Below, one piece after another: positions 1 to 6,066 of a stretch of DNA of 8,303 nt (positions are counted from its first letter, which is position 1; each line of letters starts with the position of its first letter). Source of the stretch: Microcaldota archaeon (GTDB lineage Archaea; Micrarchaeota; Micrarchaeia; Micrarchaeales; Micrarchaeaceae); the NCBI GenBank assembly GCA_021812105.1, contig JAKAOQ010000027.1, forward strand, positions 1 to 8,303, written 5' to 3'. A program made the translations under genes and the position numbers. The notes below the pieces were generated by a model. That model was not told where the DNA came from and did no database searches. It saw only the letters and a program-made list of their open reading frames with translations.

Positions 1-1
1 T

Positions 2-76
2 GGAGCGATAGACATCATATATCCCCATATTCCATATAAGCGTAATATACGGAGTAATATTCTTAAATCAGGCTAA
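2..76 (+). CDS. Possible C-terminal tail of an unknown upstream gene (partial)
   Basis: One plus-strand frame is open from the left edge to a TAA at 74-76. It would encode about 24 residues ending in ...NILKSG, with Ile codons (ATA, ATC, ATT) like those of the genes that follow. Nothing in so short a tail identifies a family. A second frame is open from base 1 to a TAA at 37-39, so which of the two is the true end, or whether the stretch is non-coding, cannot be settled here. If real, it ends about 70 bases before the acyl-CoA dehydrogenase start. Confidence 0.25.
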   Translation, partial: GAIDIIYPHIPYKRNIRSNILKSG

Positions 77-116
77 ATTTCAAACAGTCGGGTTTTGCAA
101 CACTTAGCAAAAGAAG

Positions 117-124
117 TTTATAAG
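117..124 (+). promoter_or_regulatory. TATA-like box for the acyl-CoA dehydrogenase operon
   Basis: TTTATAAG is centred about 26 bases before the ATG at 146, the archaeal TATA-to-start distance expected for a leaderless transcript. It is the best TATA match near this gene. It lies inside the longer reading frame that would begin at TTG 95, and so argues for the ATG. Confidence 0.55.
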
Positions 125-145
125 CCACCACGTTTTAACCTATAT

Positions 146-1366
146 ATGGAGCCTCTTTTTGAGGAATCGATAGCAGACATTTCAGAGTTGCACAAGTTCT
201 CAGATGAAGACATGAAGGTACTTAAGACGGTCGACAGTGCCGCAGAAGAACTCGTATTGTCGGAGACGGAGAACTATCTTAAACGTCAGTTCAATAAAGA
301 TGCAGTGAAAACCTGCAAAAAGCACGGCATATTCGCAATCCCTGTCGAAATCGAATCGGGAGGCCGCGGTATGTCGCCGATAGTAACGCTTTTAGCAAAG
401 GAAAGACTTGGTCAGGTAGGTCTCGGGCTGTCCTCGTTTCTTAACGTGCAGATATTTCTCGGCGAACTCACCCTTCAGAGGTGGGCAAACAAGGAGCAGA
501 AGGAACGCTACCTTAAACCCGCAGTAAAGGGGGATAAGATACTTGCATTCGGTCTGACGGAGCCGGACATAGGCAGCAATCCAGAATCAATGAAAACGAT
601 TTATAAGAAGAGAGGGGGGAAGTTCGTAATATCCGGTTCAAAGTACCTGATAACCAACGGTTCCATCGCAGACAACATCATACTATTCGCAAGGTCTTCA
701 GAAAACAAAAACGAAATAAGTTCATTCATAATAGACTCAAAATCCGCAGGCTTCTCCGCTACACCGCTAAAAGAGAAGATAGGACTTTTCACGTCTGATA
801 CTGCTTTTTTGGAGTTGAATGAAGTCGTTGTCGACAAGGCGGACATCCTTGGGAGACAAGGACACGGGTTATCGATCGCCTATTCCGGACTTGTAAACGG
901 AAGGTTCGGTGTAAGCGCAGGTTGCATAGGTTGCATAGAGGATTGTCTCAATGTCGTGTCAAACCGTGCAAAGGAGAGAATACAATTCAACAAACCGATC
1001 GGCAAGCATCAACTTGTGCAGCGGCACATCGCTGAAATAGCGAAGAACCTTGAAATGGCAAGATGGCCCGCGTATTTCATGGCAGTAAAAAGGGAAGAGT
1101 ACGACAAGTCTCCAGAAAATAAGACTCTGATAAAAGAAATGGACCGCCAAACTTCGCTTGCGAAGCGCATAGCGTCCAGGCTTGCTTTCGAGTCCGCCGA
1201 CCATGCGGTGCAGGTATTCGGGGGTCTGGGATATACGACCCTAGCTTCGCCGGGAAGACACTACTGCGACTCAAGAGTCACACGGATATACGAAGGCACA
1301 GACGAAATAATGGACTTAAAAATAGCTTCCTACGTTTTGGGTGACGATTTCAAGGCATTTTACTGA
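146..1366 (+). CDS. Acyl-CoA dehydrogenase family protein
   Basis: A 406-residue FAD flavoenzyme that should oxidise an acyl-CoA to the 2,3-enoyl-CoA and pass electrons to an acceptor such as an electron-transfer flavoprotein. Family motifs run in order: an N-terminal helical region, LTEPDIGSN (acyl-CoA/FAD-binding segment), the ITNGSIAD strand, then the C-terminal helical domain with AKERIQFNKPIGKHQ and QVFGGLGYT. IYEGT near the end carries Glu383, the position of the catalytic base in medium-chain enzymes (codon 1292-1294). Length is slightly above the usual 380-390 because of about 20 extra N-terminal residues. I chose ATG 146 over the in-frame TTG 95 because a good TATA box lies 26 bases before it. 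The stop overlaps the next start by one base (TGATG), so the two genes are very probably co-transcribed and coupled. Fatty-acid or branched-chain acyl substrates are both possible; the sequence does not decide. Confidence 0.93.
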   Translation: MEPLFEESIADISELHKFSDEDMKVLKTVDSAAEELVLSETENYLKRQFNKDAVKTCKKHGIFAIPVEIESGGRGMSPIVTLLAKERLGQVGLGLSSFLNVQIFLGELTLQRWANKEQKERYLKPAVKGDKILAFGLTEPDIGSNPESMKTIYKKRGGKFVISGSKYLITNGSIADNIILFARSSENKNEISSFIIDSKSAGFSATPLKEKIGLFTSDTAFLELNEVVVDKADILGRQGHGLSIAYSGLVNGRFGVSAGCIGCIEDCLNVVSNRAKERIQFNKPIGKHQLVQRHIAEIAKNLEMARWPAYFMAVKREEYDKSPENKTLIKEMDRQTSLAKRIASRLAFESADHAVQVFGGLGYTTLASPGRHYCDSRVTRIYEGTDEIMDLKIASYVLGDDFKAFY

Positions 1367-1812
1367 TGGAATTGAAGTTCGACGGCAAGTCGATTCTTTC
1401 TAGCGACATAAAAAGCACGAGGTCCATAATAATAAACACAGATAATTACGAGAAACTCATACCCGATTTGACAGCCTTTACCAAATCTTCAAAATCTTCG
1501 TTTGATGCGAAAATAAAGATACCCATCGGATATTTCTCCGCCGGATTTGATATAGAGGGAAAATTAAAGGAGACAGGCAAATTCGAGCTGCAAATCTCGC
1601 TTATAGGCCATACAATAGGAAGCGAGATGAAAACACTGCTGAACATAACTCTTAAACAGCAAGGTAAGAAAACTAAACTCGAGTGGGACGCCGAAGTAGT
1701 GCTTACCGGCATAGCGGCGGCAATGGACCAGCAGCTCTTGAAGGGGATACTCAAAGAAAAGACTGATCAAATAATACAAAATCTTAAAAAAATGCTCGTG
1801 GATACAGAATAA
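1366..1812 (+). CDS. CoxG-like SRPBCC domain protein
   Basis: A 148-residue soluble protein with no signal peptide or membrane segment, resembling the CoxG family of the SRPBCC (START-like) helix-grip fold. The pattern fits: an N-terminal strand (MELKFDGKS), a helix ending NYEKLIPDL, where CoxG proteins have a similar xxLxxCIPG segment, alternating strands, and a C-terminal helix with GIAAAMDQQLL and DQIIQNLKKML, matching the family's long closing helix. CoxG itself is a membrane-recruitment factor for aerobic CO dehydrogenase, but archaeal relatives occur widely without CO dehydrogenase and no cox genes are visible here. The one-base overlap with the acyl-CoA dehydrogenase suggests a partner role in that pathway, perhaps binding a hydrophobic ligand; that is inference. 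A hairpin with a T-run follows the stop. Confidence 0.78.
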   Translation: MELKFDGKSILSSDIKSTRSIIINTDNYEKLIPDLTAFTKSSKSSFDAKIKIPIGYFSAGFDIEGKLKETGKFELQISLIGHTIGSEMKTLLNITLKQQGKKTKLEWDAEVVLTGIAAAMDQQLLKGILKEKTDQIIQNLKKMLVDTE

Positions 1813-1839
1813 GATACCTGTAGATACCATGGCAAATAC

Positions 1840-1863
1840 GCTCTGATGCAAGCGGAGTTTTTT
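1840..1863 (+). terminator. Hairpin plus T-run terminator
   Basis: CTCTG (1841-1845) pairs with CGGAG (1853-1857) around a 7-base loop, with one flanking G-T wobble, and runs straight into six T residues (1858-1863). It sits 28 bases after the CoxG-like stop and closes the acyl-CoA dehydrogenase operon. Archaea often terminate on T-runs alone, so the stem may be incidental. Confidence 0.5.
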
Positions 1864-1908
1864 ACATCGATATTATCGCACGCTTTCATAATCGATAGGC
1901 TTAAAACG

Positions 1909-1917
1909 TTTTAATTT
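1909..1917 (+). promoter_or_regulatory. TATA-like box for the SWIM gene
   Basis: TTTTAATTT is centred about 29 bases before the ATG at 1942. A second AT-rich box, GCTTAAAACG at 1899-1908, lies just upstream. Neither is properly spaced for a leaderless start at the earlier ATG 1924. Confidence 0.4.
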
Positions 1918-1941
1918 GATAAAATGCAATATTATCTGCAT

Positions 1942-2268
1942 ATGGGAGACAAAAGAGACCTGCTGGAGAACATACTCGAGAGACCTTTGTTAGTGTCAAG
2001 CGATAGAGACGTTGCAATATGCTCAATAGTCAGCAAAGGCAGAGGTCTTACTATAAACGGTTACGTTAAAAGCGAATCAAACCCGAACGCCCTGTATCCA
2101 GTTGAGGTAACATACTTGCCGGCAGGCAAACAGATAATGTTTGGCAACTGCCAGTGCGAATCGTACAGATATTACGGGGATCCGTGCAAGCATATACTGA
2201 AGCTGCGAAACGTTTACGTAAAGAACGAAAAGAAGCTCTATACGCAGGATAAAGGCACGACGGTTTAA
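1942..2268 (+). CDS. Small stand-alone SWIM zinc-finger protein
   Basis: About 108 residues. The recognisable part is a SWIM zinc finger, CxCx9CxH: Cys70, Cys72, Cys82 and His84, spelled by CQCESY...DPCKH. SWIM fingers bind DNA or protein and are usually part of larger proteins such as SWI2/SNF2 helicases, MuDR transposases or the Sws1/Shu2 recombination mediators. Here the domain has only a basic, mostly beta-like N-terminal half (YPVEVTYL before it) and a short lysine-rich tail, so this is a mini-protein. The in-frame ATG at 1924 would add MQYYLH; I prefer 1942 because of the TATA spacing, but the choice is uncertain. It has its own promoter and is separated from both neighbours. A DNA-binding or repair-accessory role is possible; nothing nearby proves it. 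Confidence 0.8.
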   Translation: MGDKRDLLENILERPLLVSSDRDVAICSIVSKGRGLTINGYVKSESNPNALYPVEVTYLPAGKQIMFGNCQCESYRYYGDPCKHILKLRNVYVKNEKKLYTQDKGTTV

Positions 2269-2324
2269 AATCTTATAAATTTTACAACAATTCTTCTATA
2301 ATTTTATAAGAAGTATAATGCTAA

Positions 2325-2334
2325 TTTTTAAATA
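2325..2334 (+). promoter_or_regulatory. TATA-like box for the Lon-like gene
   Basis: TTTTTAAATA is centred about 28 bases before the ATG at 2358, with no Shine-Dalgarno motif between them, so a leaderless transcript is likely. The box lies almost against the in-frame TTG at 2337, which rules that codon out as the start. The 68-base spacer upstream also holds an imperfect hairpin (CTTCT/AAGAAG, about 2293-2313) that may end the SWIM transcript. Confidence 0.6.
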
Positions 2335-2357
2335 GGTTGCATATTCTTAGTATTCAG

Positions 2358-4598
2358 ATGACTAAGCAAGACCTAGCCACGATTATTAAAAGAATAGACG
2401 CGACCCAACAAAGGCCAAGATGGGATACGTTGGACCAGTTCCTTAGTGATGAGAAATTCCACGAAGAAGAATTCAAAGACACTTCGCAGCTCCCGCTTCA
2501 CTTTGTCATGGAGATGCAGGGAAAAGAACGTTTCTATAATCCATATAACCGTATAGTCGGACACGAAAAGGACAAAGAACTTTCTAAAAGAAGCGTAGAG
2601 CAGTTCGTGAATTCCATAGTAGAACTTGAGTCGAAGATAGCCAAATTAAAGGAGCAGGGCTACCGAAAAGAGGATATAATAGACATGGTCAGAAAAGGGC
2701 TCACCATGCCCATAATCTTTAGAGTAGGCCCTTACGGCAGCAGTAAGACAATACAGCAGGAAGCCGAAATGGAGTACCTTCAGATGCTTAAGAAAAGTTT
2801 AAAACTGAAAGGTTTCGATTACGTCGCATTTAGGGACGCACGCGCTCCGCAGGGCTTTAGATTGGAACAGATGGCCTCTCCTAGCGGTAGGAAATTGCGC
2901 GACGAATATGAGGAGAACCAGAAATTAAACGAAAAATTATCTAAATATCTAAAATGGGGAACTATAGGAACGATATTGACCGGAACGACTTACGGATTGG
3001 CAGAGCTTCTCGTGCAATACTGGTGGGTAGCACAGTATTACGGATACGACTGGACGGAATGGATATTCTTAAACTACGCGCAGTTCGTACCGCCGCTTGC
3101 GCTTTCGGTCATAGCCGGCGCAACCCTGTCGATAGGCCGCACGCTTTACAACGCTTTCAATAAAGACAAGAAGGATCACCCAGCGCTCCTTTCGGAAGGC
3201 GGAGAAGTCCCTCACGTGTACATAGGAAAGAACGAAACGATCGAGGGCTTGATAGGTGGCGTTGAAAATAAAAACGGCGTGGCGCCGCAGGATTCCATAC
3301 GGCAAGCCGACATGCTGAGAGCGCACGAAAACATATTCATGGTCGAGAACCTCGGCGACCTTTCAGACGAGCTGCAGGGCAGCCTTGCTCAGATATTGGA
3401 GGAAAAAGTGATAGAATTCGCGAATCTTCCCCGCGGTTACAGGCAACTTGTGTACTCGCTTATGTCGCTCAATGTGAACACAGAAAAATTGCCGTTCATA
3501 AAAGAATCGTTGAGAAACAGGATGAACTATGCGAAAATAATGAACGTACTTAATGAAGTGGATCGCGATAGTGTTGATGTCGTAATAGAAGGCCAGGGCG
3601 GTTCGTCTACAGTTGTAAGCAGCAGATACGTAAAAAGAAGCAGATTCAATGAAAGACATTTCGGGCTCGCCGTACTTGCAAAGACGATATATGGAATAGG
3701 CGGACGACCGTGGAAAAAGGAAGGATATGAAGAGCTCGTCAATTACTGCTCAAGACTGGCAGATAATTCACGCCAGATGAGAATAAGCAGGCGTGTGATA
3801 GGCATGATAAAATCGGCCGAAGACATCAGGGCCGCAGAGGAGGAAAAAACAAGGATTAGATTGCCTTACGTCGAATTGCGTCACATACTAATGGCGGAAG
3901 AAGAGTCAAAATCGATAACAAGAGCGGTAATGGAAACAAAGTTAGATAATTATTCAGTTCAGACTTCCGGCACGCACGATAAGTTTTTAGTAGGCAGGGT
4001 GAACGTGGCCACGATATACCATGACCCTCTTCTGAAAGGTCTTGGTTCTGATGTGCCTGAAGAGATATACGACTATATCGAAAAAGAGGATTATATGGGC
4101 TACACAATACCGATACAAGCAGTTGCGAAGACTCTTCCTGCTGGAGTGCTTGGAGAATTAAACATAGTAAGCAAGGACAGCAGCCTTAACAGAGACTTCT
4201 ATCGTTCATCGTTGAAGATACTCCTGCAAATGGATGGAATAGACCTCGATTCTTATAAAATATCGATATCCATCCCTTCTCTTAAGGACGACGATTCGAT
4301 ACTGGCGGGCGCTTATGTAGCAGTAAAGTCTGCTATCAATAATACTCCCGTAAGGCAGGATGTAAAGCTGGCTTTACATATGCTTGAAACGGGTGAAATA
4401 ACCTCCTTAGACAAGCTCAATATGAGGCTATTGGATACAGTTGCACAAGGAAACAAATTCCTGATATCAGGATATGATATGCACAACAAAACGTTGGATG
4501 CTCATGGTAACAGCTTATACAAAGGAACGAATATAAAAGAAGTATCAAACAAATCAGAGCTTATGAAGCTAATTTCGGGAGAGAATGGAACAGCCTGA
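2358..4598 (+). CDS. Membrane-anchored Lon (LonB-like) protein with degenerate active sites
   Basis: A 746-residue protein with the archaeal LonB layout: an N-terminal extension, IVGHEKD at 66-72, Walker A GPYGSSKT at 124-131, two membrane segments at about 200-224 and 236-260 inserted inside the AAA+ module, Walker B region IFMVEN at 326-331, a sensor-1 Asn near 374, arginine-finger-like LRNR at 385-388, an alpha domain, and a C-terminal Lon protease domain entered through LVGRVN. Working LonB has GxxGTGKS, a Walker B Asp-Glu and a Ser-Lys pair. Here the Gly before the Walker A Lys is Ser129, Asp-Glu is Glu330-Asn331, and the catalytic Lys is Arg690. Ser647 is kept after Asp646, and VRQDV at 665-669 anchors the alignment. 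The Ser-to-Arg distance is 43, the Ser-Lys distance I recall for characterised archaeal Lons. Usual length is about 620-650; extra residues lie at the N terminus, before Walker A and in the early protease domain. ATPase and peptidase activity are probably weak or absent. The gene overlaps the next by 14 bases. Confidence 0.9.
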   Translation: MTKQDLATIIKRIDATQQRPRWDTLDQFLSDEKFHEEEFKDTSQLPLHFVMEMQGKERFYNPYNRIVGHEKDKELSKRSVEQFVNSIVELESKIAKLKEQGYRKEDIIDMVRKGLTMPIIFRVGPYGSSKTIQQEAEMEYLQMLKKSLKLKGFDYVAFRDARAPQGFRLEQMASPSGRKLRDEYEENQKLNEKLSKYLKWGTIGTILTGTTYGLAELLVQYWWVAQYYGYDWTEWIFLNYAQFVPPLALSVIAGATLSIGRTLYNAFNKDKKDHPALLSEGGEVPHVYIGKNETIEGLIGGVENKNGVAPQDSIRQADMLRAHENIFMVENLGDLSDELQGSLAQILEEKVIEFANLPRGYRQLVYSLMSLNVNTEKLPFIKESLRNRMNYAKIMNVLNEVDRDSVDVVIEGQGGSSTVVSSRYVKRSRFNERHFGLAVLAKTIYGIGGRPWKKEGYEELVNYCSRLADNSRQMRISRRVIGMIKSAEDIRAAEEEKTRIRLPYVELRHILMAEEESKSITRAVMETKLDNYSVQTSGTHDKFLVGRVNVATIYHDPLLKGLGSDVPEEIYDYIEKEDYMGYTIPIQAVAKTLPAGVLGELNIVSKDSSLNRDFYRSSLKILLQMDGIDLDSYKISISIPSLKDDDSILAGAYVAVKSAINNTPVRQDVKLALHMLETGEITSLDKLNMRLLDTVAQGNKFLISGYDMHNKTLDAHGNSLYKGTNIKEVSNKSELMKLISGENGTA
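4577..4581 (+). promoter_or_regulatory. Possible ribosome binding site for the two-TM gene
   Basis: GGGAG lies inside the end of the Lon-like gene, 3 bases before the ATG at 4585. The spacing is short, but it is the only Shine-Dalgarno-like match near this start. It favours ATG 4585 over the later in-frame ATG at 4612. Re-initiation after the Lon-like stop is an alternative. Confidence 0.35.
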
Positions 4599-5295
4599 TT
4601 ATAAATCGAGAATGGAGCAGCTACTGCAAGAGGAGTTGCACAAACAAGCGTCGGCGAAAGCTAAAAACAGCATAAATACCAAGGCAAAATCGCTGCTTGT
4701 GAACATCATCGCCCCGACAGGAATGCTTCCGTACACGTTGCAGAAAAAAATAAGCGATAAGTTTGCATTCTTTAAGCCGAAATTAGCAAGCATCGCTTCC
4801 TCAATCTACATGTTTGCACTCGGCGCATATACCTTTGGATTACAGAGCATGGAATTAGAGAAAGTCAGTTCCGTAAACATACCTGGTTATCTATCTTATA
4901 GCGCAACAGTGTACGATATAGTCATACCCGCATTATTGTTCCAGACAATCGGTGCATATCTTATGCTTGATGCAATAAGAGCGCCGATAAGCTACCTTAA
5001 AAGGCCGACCGGTACGTTAATCGGTGAGGCGCTAGCTTACATACCTCGAGCGGTATCAAAGCTCTTCAAGTTTGACGATGCGGACATCGCCAAAGCACTG
5101 TCTAGCGCCCGTTCAAAATTGTACGCAGAAAACATTCTGTCTTCGATAAATGAAAAGAATAAGGACCTCAAGGATCTGGCAAATTACACTTCCTCCCTTT
5201 ATACTACGAGTGATCCGTGGACAAAATATGTACTCGCTTACAAGATAAACGAACTTAGGAAAAAGATGGGTTTAGAGGAGCTTAAACAGCCCTAA
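4585..5295 (+). CDS. Two-TM protein of unknown function, coupled to the Lon-like gene
   Basis: I do not recognise this 236-residue protein. It has a charged N-terminal helix rich in Glu, Gln and Lys (about 1-37), an amphipathic stretch, two hydrophobic segments at about 67-87 (ASIYMFALGAYTFGL region) and 107-130 (IVIPALLFQTIGAYLML region) joined by a roughly 20-residue loop, and a C-terminal soluble helical region of about 100 residues with many Lys and Asp. There is no signal peptide or catalytic motif. The long soluble ends and short loop suggest a membrane hairpin with both termini on the same face, probably cytoplasmic. That is the same arrangement as the membrane insert of the Lon-like protein next door. 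The reading frames overlap by 14 bases, so the two are almost certainly co-translated. A partner or adaptor of the Lon-like protein is the natural inference. Confidence 0.8.
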   Translation: MEQPDYKSRMEQLLQEELHKQASAKAKNSINTKAKSLLVNIIAPTGMLPYTLQKKISDKFAFFKPKLASIASSIYMFALGAYTFGLQSMELEKVSSVNIPGYLSYSATVYDIVIPALLFQTIGAYLMLDAIRAPISYLKRPTGTLIGEALAYIPRAVSKLFKFDDADIAKALSSARSKLYAENILSSINEKNKDLKDLANYTSSLYTTSDPWTKYVLAYKINELRKKMGLEELKQP

Positions 5296-5376
5296 AGGCG
5301 ATTTAGACATCCGGCACACAGTTGTTGAGCAAAGCAGGTAGCTGATGGGGAAGTCGTTCGCTTTGAGCAGCATTTA

Positions 5377-5386
5377 CATTTAAAAG
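5377..5386 (+). promoter_or_regulatory. Candidate TATA box upstream of the leader ORF and Nudix gene
   Basis: CATTTAAAAG would place transcription start near 5406-5410, just ahead of the Shine-Dalgarno-like GAGGTGAG. A second candidate, GTATAAGTT at 5397-5405, followed by a six-T run (5404-5409), could instead serve a leaderless start near 5432. The T-run may also end the Lon-like operon. The rest of the 5296-5412 spacer shows no tRNA, array or convincing ORF. Confidence 0.35.
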
Positions 5387-5412
5387 CAGAGGCAGAGTAT
5401 AAGTTTTTTCAA

Positions 5413-5420
5413 GAGGTGAG
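5413..5420 (+). promoter_or_regulatory. Strong Shine-Dalgarno-like site before the leader ORF
   Basis: GAGGTGAG matches most of the archaeal anti-Shine-Dalgarno complement GGAGGTGAT. It is 11 bases before the ATG at 5432, somewhat long. It is far too distant (61 bases) to serve the Nudix ATG at 5482 directly, which is why a translated leader is proposed. Confidence 0.45.
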
Positions 5421-5431
5421 GTTACAGCATA

Positions 5432-5485
5432 ATGGATATCCCGACAGAAACTAGCGCCAGGCTGGTAAACAGTAGGATTATATGA
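5432..5485 (+). CDS. Possible 17-codon leader peptide overlapping the Nudix start
   Basis: ATG at 5432 opens a 17-residue frame (MDIPTETSARLVNSRII) ending at TGA 5483-5485. The stop overlaps the Nudix ATG at 5482 as ATGA, the classic arrangement for translational coupling. A strong ribosome-binding-like motif lies 11 bases upstream, while the Nudix start itself has neither a good Shine-Dalgarno site nor a TATA box at leaderless distance. The peptide matches no family I know. It could be a functional leader, a means of delivering ribosomes to the Nudix start, or chance. Confidence 0.35.
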   Translation: MDIPTETSARLVNSRII

Positions 5486-6066
5486 AAATACCGGAAAACG
5501 CAAAGGTAGTCTTCAGCGGCAACAAGTTCAAGGTCTATGGCTGGGATCAGAAGATGTTCGACGGGTCTTACAGAGAATTCGAACGAATAAGTTGGGCTTA
5601 CGGTGTGATGGTCATAGCGGTGTCGGACGGTAAAGTCATCGTGCTGGACGAGGAGCAACCCACTCGACCAAGATCTTTAGGAGTAATCGGCGGCACGATA
5701 GAAGAGGGTGAAAAACCCATCGAGACCGCAAAAAGGGAACTTCTTGAGGAAACTGGATACGAATCAGATGACTGGGTGCCATTGAAAGAGTATGAACCGT
5801 ACGTCTTCGTAGATTTCAAGATACACCTATTTTTGGCGAGAAACTGCAGAAAGGTAAAGGAGCAGGAACTAGACGGCGGCGAAAAAATAACAGTAACTAA
5901 ACAAAGCATAGAAGATTTTATGGGGCTTTATAGGATACTTAGGGTAATAGGCCTGGATATGGCAACGATATTCTACAACGCTGAAAAAAAGAGAAAATTC
6001 ATAGAACTTCTTTCCGGCGTTTCTAACGAAAACGTATTCTCAGAATTGGATTTTCCTATCGTGTAA
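5482..6066 (+). CDS. Nudix hydrolase
   Basis: A 194-residue hydrolase of nucleoside diphosphates linked to another moiety. The full Nudix box is present at residues 71-93: GTIEEGE, then REL at 85-87, LEETGY at 88-93, matching Gx5Ex7REUxEExGU with all metal-binding Glu residues in place. Upstream strands (GVMVIAV, KVIVLDEEQP) and the Arg/Pro-rich loop leading to GVIGG are as in the ADP-ribose pyrophosphatase-like branch, but the substrate cannot be read from the sequence. The C-terminal 55 residues are helical and probably complete the fold or dimer. The start is fixed by an in-frame stop at 5473-5475. Its ATG overlaps the stop of a 17-codon leader ORF, and its last 27 bases overlap the end of the convergent HAM1-family gene. 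Confidence 0.9.
   Translation: MKIPENAKVVFSGNKFKVYGWDQKMFDGSYREFERISWAYGVMVIAVSDGKVIVLDEEQPTRPRSLGVIGGTIEEGEKPIETAKRELLEETGYESDDWVPLKEYEPYVFVDFKIHLFLARNCRKVKEQELDGGEKITVTKQSIEDFMGLYRILRVIGLDMATIFYNAEKKRKFIELLSGVSNENVFSELDFPIV

Noticed and set aside
95..145. In-frame TTG start giving a 423-residue acyl-CoA dehydrogenase
   Set aside because: The extra 17 residues contain the TATA-like box TTTATAAG at the right distance for ATG 146, and TTG has no ribosome site.
2337..2357. In-frame TTG start of the Lon-like gene
   Set aside because: It sits three bases after the TATA-like box, so it would not be on a transcript driven by that box.
2954..3163. 69-codon plus-strand ORF inside the Lon-like gene
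   Set aside because: It is in another frame of a well-supported coding region over the membrane segments and has no promoter or family features.
2358..4598. Ordinary active Lon protease
   Set aside because: Walker A, Walker B and the catalytic Lys are all changed at aligned positions, so an active-protease label would mislead.
5345..5383. 12-codon ORF in the same spacer
   Set aside because: It has no ribosome site and no coupling to a neighbour; chance is sufficient.
5296..5412. A tRNA, C/D RNA or riboswitch in the spacer
   Set aside because: I found no T-loop motif, no true C/D box pair and only a weak CAAAGC/GCTTTG inverted repeat with a long loop.
5303..5503. 66-codon minus-strand ORF across the spacer before the Nudix gene
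   Set aside because: It starts inside the Nudix gene, lacks a TATA box or ribosome site and has no recognisable motif.
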